From Alphaproteobacteria bacterium (lineage in GTDB: Bacteria; Pseudomonadota; Alphaproteobacteria; UBA1280; UBA12223), in the NCBI GenBank assembly GCA_003450915.1, contig DMEM01000010.1:1-11763 (forward strand): a DNA stretch of 11,763 nucleotides, written 5' to 3'. A program made the position numbers and the translations under genes. Below are positions 6,236-11,763 of this stretch, piece after piece (the first letter of the stretch is position 1; the number at the start of each line of letters is the position of its first letter). The notes below the pieces were generated by a model that was not told the origin of the DNA, did no database searches, and saw only the letters and a list, made by a program, of their open reading frames with translations.

Positions 6236-6769
6236 ATGAACTTATTTAATGTTGAAGAAAAACTAAATACAGAGTTCAGGTCTTTACTTGAATCAGGAGC
6301 TTTAGACCTTCTGCAAATCCAAAGTATTAAAAAACCTGAAGTTGAATCTGAGCTTAATGAAAATTATAAAATTTCTGTAAGAGAGTCAAATAAAACAGAA
6401 GTTAAGCATATTTTAGATAAATTTACAGCACGTTCAATATCTCGGTATGCAGAATTTTTACCAGATGAAGATGATGTAGGGGTTAGATCAGGTAGGGGAA
6501 TTATCATTCTTCGTAATGACAACTTTAAAAAGTATGTATCAGAAGAATTTGGTATTCAATATATGTTAGTTACTAAGTTTGAAAATATAAGGTCTGTTGT
6601 AATATTTGACTCGGTTGTTTATGGTGAGATATTGTTAGTTATGGGGTATTCTGAACTAGGGCTGTTTAACGCTACAATTGAGCGTTGGGGAGTCGTATAC
6701 TTAAGAAAAAAGAACCTGCTAGTTAAAAGATATGAAAAAGATTTTTTTAGTTTTAAGGAGTGTGTATGA
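6236..6769 (+). CDS. Hypothetical protein, 177 aa, first gene of a pair
   Basis: I do not recognise this family. No signal peptide or membrane helix is evident. The N-terminal third is charged and probably helical (E-E-K-L-N-T-E-F-R-S-L-L-E). The centre holds the acidic D-E-D-D near residues 77-80 and a short R-S-G-R-G-I-I-I-L segment. The C-terminal half alternates beta-like hydrophobic stretches (V-V-I-F-D-S-V-V-Y) and ends in a basic Lys/Arg-rich tail. Start support is the GGAG at 6227-6230. Its stop TGA overlaps the ATG of the next gene (ATGA at 6766-6769), so the two are translationally coupled and probably work together. The pair has its own promoter and terminator between clpX and lon, which looks like an accessory insertion. 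Confidence 0.75.
   Translation: MNLFNVEEKLNTEFRSLLESGALDLLQIQSIKKPEVESELNENYKISVRESNKTEVKHILDKFTARSISRYAEFLPDEDDVGVRSGRGIIILRNDNFKKYVSEEFGIQYMLVTKFENIRSVVIFDSVVYGEILLVMGYSELGLFNATIERWGVVYLRKKNLLVKRYEKDFFSFKECV
6755..6760 (+). promoter_or_regulatory. Ribosome site that fixes the second gene's start at 6766
   Basis: AAGGAG lies 5 nt before the ATG at 6766. An in-frame GTG at 6760 overlaps the last base of this site and so cannot be the start that uses it. Confidence 0.75.
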
Positions 6770-7302
6770 ATATTAAAACTGTGGAAATGTTGCTGGATAA
6801 TATTGATATTATTGAAAAGAAACTTGTTATAAAAAAGAAAAAAGGTTTTCTTCTTCCTAAAGAAGATGAAAAAAATCTTAGTTATATAGTAAGCAAGATT
6901 CAAAGAATTAACGGTGTATTGTTTGATGTTTCTTGTATGTCATCTGAAAAGATTCTTAAGCTGTTTAAAAATTATGAATTTCCTAGTGATATTGAACAGC
7001 AACAGAGAAAAGATCGCATGGAAAGGCATAAGAACTGGAACGATATAATTAATGGCTCAATGCCAACGTTAACTACTAATATAAAAGTACCAGCTAATGG
7101 AAATAAAGCTATTACAGCCTCTGGTGAGTGTGTAAAATTTAAAGATAACTTGATAAGTTTTCGTTTTGTTAGTATTAATTCATTAGTATTTGATGGAACT
7201 GTAATTCATAGAGCTAGTTTAAGATCTAATTGTATAAATCCATACTGGCTAGTATTTAAAGAAATTGAAGAAAAAGATATTATTCAAGATATTACGATTT
7301 AA
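6766..7302 (+). CDS. Hypothetical protein, 178 aa, second gene of a pair
   Basis: I do not recognise this family. The start is the ATG at 6766, which overlaps the upstream stop by 4 nt and is preceded by AAGGAG inside the upstream gene. The N-terminal half is helical and very Lys-rich (K-K-K-K-G-F near residues 23-28). A polar Q-Q-Q-R-K-D-R-M-E-R-H-K-N-W segment follows near residues 78-92. The C-terminal half is richer in beta-type residues and has Cys residues near 120 and 160. No signal peptide or membrane span is seen. A clear terminator lies 8 nt after the stop. Coupling with the 177-aa protein suggests a joint function, but nothing in the sequence says what. Confidence 0.75.
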   Translation: MNIKTVEMLLDNIDIIEKKLVIKKKKGFLLPKEDEKNLSYIVSKIQRINGVLFDVSCMSSEKILKLFKNYEFPSDIEQQQRKDRMERHKNWNDIINGSMPTLTTNIKVPANGNKAITASGECVKFKDNLISFRFVSINSLVFDGTVIHRASLRSNCINPYWLVFKEIEEKDIIQDITI

Positions 7303-7310
7303 AAGTTATC

Positions 7311-7340
7311 AAGCCAACCGTTTTTGCGGTTGGCTTTTCA
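7311..7340 (+). terminator. Intrinsic terminator of the unknown gene pair
   Basis: AAGCCAACCG (7311-7320) pairs perfectly with CGGTTGGCTT (7327-7336) around TTTTTG, and the arm ends in TTTT. It is GC-rich for this genome and so a strong stem. Confidence 0.85.
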
Positions 7341-7362
7341 TTTTATGTTGTAATCTTAAAAC

Positions 7363-7396
7363 TAAAAAAGAGCCTGATTTTTCGGGCTCCTTTTTT
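7363..7396. terminator. Bidirectional terminator between convergent genes
   Basis: GAGCCTGA (7370-7377) pairs with TCGGGCTC (7382-7389) around TTTT, with one T-G wobble. A run of T follows on the + strand, and A residues at 7364-7369 give a T run on the - strand. It can therefore stop the minus-strand ankyrin gene and any read-through from the plus-strand pair. Confidence 0.85.
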
Positions 7397-7443
7397 ATAG
7401 TATTTACTTAAATATCGATATGTATAGACATTTATTATCAGCT

Positions 7444-8076
7444 TTAGGCAGATATTAATGTTTCATTTTTATTATCGCTTTTACGTGGGCTTAATGTCTC
7501 CAAGTAGTCATCTGTTAGTTTAAAATACTTTCGAGTTTTGTTGATATAGCTAAAACGACCATGGTGAATCAGACGACTTAGAGCACTTGATTGTATATTA
7601 TCAATACATTCTAGTAGTCCAATCACTTGTTCTTGTTCTGCAGTTTCTTCTCTTCCTTTTAAAATATCTTCAGGAATGAGCTCGAGAAGTTCAAAGTAGT
7701 ATTCTTTAAGTCCATTTTCGATGATACATTCAAGTAAAGGGTGCTGATTGATACTATTTTTTAAAGTTAGATCAACTCTTTCATCATTTGCTAATATACG
7801 AAAGATATCAATGTCACGAATCATTATGGCTTCTAGAACAGGAGTGTTCTTTAAAGGACCATTTTTAACATTCAAATCTATATAATCAAGACCCATTATA
7901 AAAATAAGTGCTTCAAGATTATGTGATGTGACTGCCATGTTTACAGGATAGATACCTCTACTATCTTTTTTGTTAAAGTTGATGCCTTGCGAGTGCATAT
8001 TTTCAACTGTTTCCATGTCGTTATTAGCGATGCTGTAGTTCAACAAATCAATAGTACTCTCACATGCCTGGTTCAT
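7444..8076 (-). CDS. Ankyrin-repeat protein, 210 aa
   Basis: The protein carries about four degenerate ankyrin-type units: roughly residues 8-40 (L-L-N-Y-S-I-A-N-N-D-M-E-T-V-E), 41-77 (V-N-M-A-V-T-S-H-N-L-E-A-L, then I-D-L-N-V-K-N), 78-110 (T-P-V-L-E-A-I-M-I-R-D-I-D-I-F, then V-D-L-T-L-K-N) and 111-140. These units mediate protein-protein contacts. The C-terminal 70 residues are non-repeat and polar, ending in a basic then Ser/Asn-rich tail. There is no signal peptide or membrane helix. A strong AGGAGG site on the minus strand (8082-8087) fixes the start. In host-associated alphaproteobacteria such proteins can be secreted effectors, but nothing here shows secretion, and a cytoplasmic role is equally possible. 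It is the only minus-strand gene of the window and is convergent with the unknown pair. Confidence 0.8.
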   Translation of the reverse strand: MNQACESTIDLLNYSIANNDMETVENMHSQGINFNKKDSRGIYPVNMAVTSHNLEALIFIMGLDYIDLNVKNGPLKNTPVLEAIMIRDIDIFRILANDERVDLTLKNSINQHPLLECIIENGLKEYYFELLELIPEDILKGREETAEQEQVIGLLECIDNIQSSALSRLIHHGRFSYINKTRKYFKLTDDYLETLSPRKSDNKNETLISA

Positions 8077-8153
8077 ATTAACCTCCTCATGGCAGTTTCA
8101 TATTGTGTATTTGTTTTATTAAAAGTTATTAGTGTTGTTTTTTTATATATACT

Positions 8154-8182
8154 ATTATAGAGTGCATTTATTTAAAATACAA
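8154..8182 (-). promoter_or_regulatory. Promoter of the ankyrin-repeat gene
   Basis: Read on the minus strand: TTGTAT (8182-8177), a 17-bp spacer and a perfect TATAAT (8159-8154). The predicted start is near 8147, with a leader of about 70 nt that ends in the AGGAGG site. Confidence 0.5.
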
Positions 8183-8364
8183 GTAAAAGAGTATATTTTT
8201 TTTGTATTAAATTTAATTATTTATATAGTTATGTCTAAAATTGTATAATTGACACTTATTATATATCTAAAAAAATTAAAAACTAAAAACATTATTTTGG
8301 TTGTGTATTATTGTAAAAATATTACATAACCTCGTTTCAATAATTCTTTAGGGCTAAAACAAAC

Positions 8365-8393
8365 TTGCATTTAAAATTTAATCAGAGTAAAAT
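8365..8393 (+). promoter_or_regulatory. Candidate lon promoter, distal
   Basis: TTGCAT (8365-8370), a 17-bp spacer and TAAAAT (8388-8393). It would give a leader of about 110 nt. In DNA this AT-rich, chance matches are common. Confidence 0.4.
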
Positions 8394-8470
8394 AAAATCG
8401 AATAAAAATAACAAGTTTAGTTAGCTTTTTTTTGTCTCTTTATATAAAAAAAAGTAAATATAATAATACT

Positions 8471-8479
8471 TGATATAAT
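8471..8479 (+). promoter_or_regulatory. Candidate lon promoter, proximal extended -10
   Basis: TGATATAAT forms an extended -10 (TG-n-TATAAT) without a good -35. The predicted start near 8486 leaves about 25 nt before the lon ATG, including the AAGGA site at 8494-8498. Confidence 0.4.
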
Positions 8480-8510
8480 AATAAAAAGATTACAAGGAAT
8501 GATATAAGAT

Positions 8511-10850
8511 ATGTCTGAGATTCAAACACAAGTTCTACCCGTATTACCGTTAAGAGATATGGTAGTATTTCCTAATATGATTGTGCCTCTGTTTGTAGGT
8601 AGAGATAAAAGTATTGCCGCTTTAGAAGAGGTTATGCAAACTGACAAACAAATTATTTTAGTATCACAAAAAAATTCAGATATTGAAAATCCAACTGAAG
8701 ATGATATTTATAAAGTTGGCTGTGCAGGTAATATCTTGCAAATGCTAAAATTACCTGATGGTACAGTAAAAGTATTACTTGAAGGACTAGATAGAGTGGT
8801 TCTTACAGAAATGAACGTAGAAAATGAGTTCTTTGAAGCAACTGTTGAGCCATTTGTAGAAAGAGTTGGCGCAGATAAAGAAATTGAAGCTCTTGTTAGA
8901 ACGGTAATTTCAGAATTTGAAGAATTTGTTAAATTAAATAAAAAAATTCCACCTGAAGTACTAGTAAGTATTTCTGCAATTGATAATCCTGCAAGAGTTG
9001 CTGATACTATTGCATCTCACTTAGCATTAAAAGTAGATGACAGACAAGACCTACTTGAAATGGATTTAGTTGATGATCGTTTAAATAAACTTTATGAACT
9101 TATGGAAGCTGAAATTGGTATTTTACAAGTTGAGCAAAAAATCCGTAAGCGTGTTAAGGAGCAAATGGAAAAAACTCAAAAAGAGTACTACCTAAATGAA
9201 CAAATGAAGGCTATTCAAAAAGAAATGGGCGACGAAGAAGGTAGTGATTTAAGCGAATATGAAAACAAAATTAAAGATGCTAAATTCTCAGAAGAAGCTC
9301 GTAAAAAAGCAGAGTCAGAATATAAAAAGCTAAAATTAATGTCTCCAATGTCATCTGAATCAACAGTTATTAGAAACTACCTTGATTTAATGCTTGAACT
9401 ACCATGGGGTAAACGCTCAAAAGTTAAAAAAGACCTAGTTTATGCAATGAAAGTTCTAGATGATGATCATTATGGTTTAGAAAAAGTTAAAGAAAGAATT
9501 GTTGAATATTTAGCAGTTCAACAAAGAGTTAGAAAAATTAAAGGACCTATTTTATGCCTAGTGGGCCCTCCAGGGGTTGGTAAAACATCTTTAGCAAAAT
9601 CTATTGCTAGAGCAACTGGTCGTAAATACGTAAGAATGGCTCTTGGTGGTGTTCGTGATGAGGCTGAAGTTAGAGGTCATAGAAGAACATATATTGGTGC
9701 TATGCCTGGTAGAATTCTACAAAGTATTAAAAAAGCTGAAAGTTCAAATCCATTATTCTTACTTGATGAGATTGATAAAATGGGATCAGATCAAAGAGGA
9801 GATCCTTCTTCAGCAATGCTAGAAGTTCTAGACCCTGCACAAAATAATGCATTTGCAGATCATTACTTAGAAGTAGAATATGATTTATCAGATGTTATGT
9901 TTATTACAACAGCAAACAGTCTTGATATTCCAGGACCATTATTAGATAGAATGGAAATTATCCGTCTTTCTGGTTATACAGAAGATGAAAAAATTGAAAT
10001 TGCTAAACGTCACTTAATTCCTCGTTTAGTTAAAGAAAATGGTCTAAAACAAAAAGAAATTACAATTGATGAATCAGCAATTCAGTCTGTTATCCGTTAT
10101 TATACTCGTGAAGCAGGGGTTAGGTTGCTTGAGCAAAATATGTCAAACCTATGTAGAAAAGTAGTAAAAGAAATTTTAGTTTCAGAAAAAGAAAAAACTA
10201 AAGTTAAATTACCTATTGTAATTACTGATAAAAATATTGATAAATACTTAGGTGTTAAAAAATGTAGCTTTGGAGAAACAGAAGATAAAGATAACATAGG
10301 CTTAGTTAATGGTTTAGCTTGGACTTCTGTTGGCGGCGATATCTTACCAATTGAAGCTGTTAAGTTTGACGGTAAAGGTAATGTTAAGCAAACAGGTCAA
10401 CTGGGTGATGTTATGAAAGAATCTATTCAGGCTGCATCTAGTTTTGTAAGAAGCATTGCTCCTGATTTAGGTTTAGATAAAGACTTTCATGAAAAGTTTG
10501 ATATTCACATTCATGTTCCAGATGGAGCTACTCCTAAAGATGGCCCATCAGCAGGTATTGCAATGGTAACAGTGTTAAGCTCTGTTTTAACAAACTTACC
10601 AATTTATAAAGATATTGCAATGACAGGTGAAGTTAGCATTCGTGGTACAGTTTTACCAATTGGTGGTCTAAAAGAAAAACTTCTAGCCGCTCACAGAGGT
10701 GGTATTAAAAAAGTTCTTATTCCAAAAGAAAATGAAAAAGATCTTGAAGAGATTCCTAAAAATGTTAAAGATTCATTAGAAATCGTGCCAGTTGAGCATG
10801 CAGATGAGGTTCTTAAACATGCCCTTAAAGGCTACAAGATAGCTAAATAA
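8511..10850 (+). CDS. lon: ATP-dependent protease La (Lon)
   Basis: Lon is a homohexameric AAA+ serine protease that degrades misfolded and regulatory proteins in the cytoplasm. The 779-aa length is close to E. coli's 784. The N-terminal substrate domain starts with V-L-P-L-R-D-M-V-V-F-P, followed by a charged coiled-coil stretch (about 200-275). Walker A G-P-P-G-V-G-K-T is at 352-359 and Walker B L-L-D-E-I-D at 417-422. The protease domain has the catalytic dyad Ser680 (D-G-P-S-A-G) and Lys723 (G-G-L-K-E-K). All key residues are intact. The N-terminal sequence reads like alphaproteobacterial Lon. The AAGGA site at 8494-8498 is 12 nt from the ATG. The gene has its own control region and terminator, separate from clpX. 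Confidence 0.98.
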   Translation: MSEIQTQVLPVLPLRDMVVFPNMIVPLFVGRDKSIAALEEVMQTDKQIILVSQKNSDIENPTEDDIYKVGCAGNILQMLKLPDGTVKVLLEGLDRVVLTEMNVENEFFEATVEPFVERVGADKEIEALVRTVISEFEEFVKLNKKIPPEVLVSISAIDNPARVADTIASHLALKVDDRQDLLEMDLVDDRLNKLYELMEAEIGILQVEQKIRKRVKEQMEKTQKEYYLNEQMKAIQKEMGDEEGSDLSEYENKIKDAKFSEEARKKAESEYKKLKLMSPMSSESTVIRNYLDLMLELPWGKRSKVKKDLVYAMKVLDDDHYGLEKVKERIVEYLAVQQRVRKIKGPILCLVGPPGVGKTSLAKSIARATGRKYVRMALGGVRDEAEVRGHRRTYIGAMPGRILQSIKKAESSNPLFLLDEIDKMGSDQRGDPSSAMLEVLDPAQNNAFADHYLEVEYDLSDVMFITTANSLDIPGPLLDRMEIIRLSGYTEDEKIEIAKRHLIPRLVKENGLKQKEITIDESAIQSVIRYYTREAGVRLLEQNMSNLCRKVVKEILVSEKEKTKVKLPIVITDKNIDKYLGVKKCSFGETEDKDNIGLVNGLAWTSVGGDILPIEAVKFDGKGNVKQTGQLGDVMKESIQAASSFVRSIAPDLGLDKDFHEKFDIHIHVPDGATPKDGPSAGIAMVTVLSSVLTNLPIYKDIAMTGEVSIRGTVLPIGGLKEKLLAAHRGGIKKVLIPKENEKDLEEIPKNVKDSLEIVPVEHADEVLKHALKGYKIAK

Positions 10851-10868
10851 TATACCTTTTAATTTTTC

Positions 10869-10955
10869 TTGAGTATCTCGCGTAGCTGCAGTACGCGTCG
10901 CACGCAAAAAAAATAAAAATCTAAAGTTATTTTGAGAATCTTGGAGTGCAAGTAA
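10869..10955. repeat. Imperfect direct repeat with a GC-rich palindromic core after lon
   Basis: Two similar units follow lon. Unit one starts T-T-G-A-G-t-A-T-C-T at 10870 and unit two T-T-G-A-G-a-A-T-C-T at 10932; both then reach a TGCA(A)GTA block (10887-10893 and 10947-10953). Unit one contains CGCGTA (10879-10884) and its reverse complement TACGCG (10892-10897), a GC-rich patch that stands out in this AT-rich DNA. This may be the remains of a dispersed palindromic element. Other copies cannot be checked here. Confidence 0.4.
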
Positions 10956-10990
10956 AAAACGACGTGTACTATTTGTACACGTCGTTTTTT
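10954..10990. terminator. Strong bidirectional terminator after lon
   Basis: A perfect 16-bp stem: AAAAAACGACGTGTAC (10954-10969) and its reverse complement (10975-10990) around TATTT. It ends in six T on the + strand and, by symmetry, six T on the - strand. It lies about 100 nt after the lon stop. Confidence 0.85.
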
Positions 10991-11008
10991 GCCTAAAAAG
11001 CACACCTC

Positions 11009-11069
11009 TTTACCTTATATTAAACATGAATATCAAAATATATTGTGGCAGTATGATATTTAAGGTAAA
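11009..11069. repeat. Two-part inverted repeat upstream of pilin copy 2
   Basis: TTTACCTTA (11009-11017) pairs exactly with TAAGGTAAA (11061-11069), and AATATCA (11029-11035) with TGATATT (11054-11060). The right-hand arms are contiguous, while the left arms are separated by 11 nt, so a folded form would have a one-sided bulge. It lies before the pilin-like gene and may be an operator or a leader structure. Confidence 0.4.
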
Positions 11070-11085
11070 ATAAAATAAAATAAAA
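11066..11085. repeat. TAAAA tandem repeat, four copies
   Basis: Four exact TAAAA units, then a variant TAAGA, lie 34 nt before the start of pilin copy 2 and just before a TATAAT (11095-11100). Short tandem repeats next to surface-protein promoters can change copy number and alter expression, but four units is few and could be simple AT bias. Confidence 0.6.
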
Positions 11086-11118
11086 TAAGATAATTATAAT
11101 TTAAGTTAGGAGTCTTAT

Positions 11119-11736
11119 ATGTTAATAAATAAAGGAGCTATGTTCGGGCTTGATGCCAGAATTGCATTAGCAATTTTCGGAGCACTATCAGTAATATCAG
11201 GTGCTGCATTGTATTCAGCGATTCAACAAGCTAAAATAGTTTCTATAGCGACAGATATTAATGAATTTGCAAAAGCTCATGATGCTTACTATCTAGATGT
11301 TACAGAATTAATGAGTTTAGATGTAAGTGCAACAAAAAATGATCTAAGGCCAATTTCTGAAGAAGTTATTACATCAACAAAACAAGGTTGGAAAGGCCCT
11401 TATGTATCTTATTCAGATAAATGGGTAGTAGATGATGGTTACTTAAGTTATGATAAATATGGAGCAGATACCATACATTATTTTTATGCTAAAGATAATA
11501 GTTGGGGTGGTGGTGTAAGCCCAGGGCCAACACAAGTTTGTGATAGTTCTGATCCGTGTTATTTATGGGTAATTATTCATGAGGTAACACCAGATTTAGC
11601 CGATGCATTAGATATTTATTATGACGGTGCAAAAGATTATGACGTGGGTAATGTTAGAGTTGTAATTGCCGATTCTAATACAAATGGCAAATATGATGTA
11701 GTTGCATTTAAACAAAATGTTATACCATTTAATTAG
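11119..11736 (+). CDS. Type IV pilin/pseudopilin-like protein, copy 2
   Basis: A 205-aa paralogue of the gene at 4060. Residues 5-29 are identical and residues 5-39 match at 33 of 35 positions, yet the DNA differs at many third positions, so the helix is conserved by selection rather than by recent copying. It has the same K5-G6-A7 leader end, Asp12, Y-Y-L-D at 57-60 and G-W-K-G-P-Y at 90-95. The rest is different: two cysteines (141, 147), a Gly/Pro-rich loop near 129-138, and D-S-N-T-N-G-K-Y-D at 185-193 that resembles a calcium-binding loop. The AGGAG site at 11108-11112 supports the start. The next start codon follows 12 nt after the stop, suggesting an operon of related genes continuing to the right. 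Function is inferred only from N-terminal architecture. Confidence 0.75.
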   Translation: MLINKGAMFGLDARIALAIFGALSVISGAALYSAIQQAKIVSIATDINEFAKAHDAYYLDVTELMSLDVSATKNDLRPISEEVITSTKQGWKGPYVSYSDKWVVDDGYLSYDKYGADTIHYFYAKDNSWGGGVSPGPTQVCDSSDPCYLWVIIHEVTPDLADALDIYYDGAKDYDVGNVRVVIADSNTNGKYDVVAFKQNVIPFN

Positions 11737-11748
11737 GGGTCTAAATAA

Positions 11749-11763
11749 ATGAATTTAATGAAA
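11749..11763 (+). CDS. Start of a further gene (3'-truncated)
   Basis: An ATG at 11749 preceded by TAGGGG (11734-11739), which overlaps the stop of the pilin-like gene. Only five codons (M-N-L-M-K) are visible before the window ends. The short spacing implies the same operon. It may be another pilin-like gene, but five residues cannot show this. Confidence 0.5.

Larger units (their letters stand above)
8089..8510. other. AT-rich divergent control region between the ankyrin gene and lon
   Basis: About 420 bp with no credible ORF and very high AT. It holds the ankyrin promoter, two candidate lon promoters and an imperfect inverted repeat (8299-8331: GGTTGTGTA against TACATAACC with one wobble) that itself contains TGTAA-N5-TTACA (8312-8326). 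No CIRCE element and no convincing heat-shock sigma-32 promoter was seen, although lon is often heat-regulated. Confidence 0.6.

Noticed and set aside
6760..6765. GTG at 6760 as an upstream start for the second unknown gene
   Set aside because: It overlaps the last base of the AAGGAG ribosome site; the ATG at 6766 has proper spacing and forms the usual ATGA overlap.
6619..6903. Minus-strand open frame across the junction of the two unknown genes
   Set aside because: It lies opposite two coupled genes with good signals, is mostly Phe/Lys/Asn from AT bias, and has no ribosome site.
8249..8254. Perfect TTGACA upstream of lon as a -35 box
   Set aside because: No acceptable -10 box lies 16-18 bp downstream; only A-rich sequence is there.
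10776..11003. Minus-strand open frame covering the lon 3' end, repeat patch and terminator
   Set aside because: It overlaps lon and a strong terminator stem, and shows no ribosome site or recognisable protein.
11066..11085. TAAAA repeats as a CRISPR or origin element
   Set aside because: The units are 5 bp with no spacers and no DnaA-box cluster; this is a simple tandem repeat.
11095..11100. TATAAT just before pilin copy 2 as its -10 box
   Set aside because: No -35 or extended TG is present, and the predicted start would fall on the ribosome site; kept only as a note in the repeat entry.

Overview
The window is AT-rich Gram-negative bacterial DNA. The Lon, ClpX and ClpP sequences read most like alphaproteobacterial versions. 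Low GC, an ankyrin-repeat gene, long AT-rich gaps and lpxD together suggest a host-associated, LPS-bearing lineage such as a Rickettsiales- or Holosporales-like bacterium. That placement is inference from remembered family resemblance, not from a search.

Left part (1-1170): the 3' end of an unidentified gene with a terminator, then an orphan 128-aa gene with its own promoter and terminator, then a previously easy-to-miss 56-aa ORF (948-1118). The 56-aa ORF has a near-consensus promoter whose -10 box lies inside a palindrome, and it ends at its own terminator.

Core operon (1197-3899): a strong extended -10 promoter drives nrdR, nusB, lpxD and clpP, tightly packed (gaps of 3, 17 and 27 nt). 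These combine dNTP-synthesis control, transcription antitermination, lipid A synthesis and the ClpP peptidase.

Protease region with insertions (3900-10990): the usual clpP-clpX-lon order is kept but interrupted twice. A pseudopilin-like gene (4060-4638) sits between clpP and clpX, and clpX has its own promoter. Between clpX and lon lies an accessory block: two unknown genes sharing an ATGA overlap, with their own promoter and terminator, facing a convergent ankyrin-repeat gene across a bidirectional terminator. A 422-bp AT-rich gap then precedes lon.

Right end (10991-11763): after the lon terminator comes a second pseudopilin-like gene. Its first 39 residues are almost identical to the first copy, while the rest is unrelated apart from short YYLD and GW-x-GPY motifs. 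The start codon of a further gene follows immediately. The two copies suggest a dispersed family of pilin-like proteins with an invariant N-terminal assembly helix and variable exposed domains; this is the most interesting signal in the window. No tRNA, rRNA, CRISPR array or transposase gene was seen.
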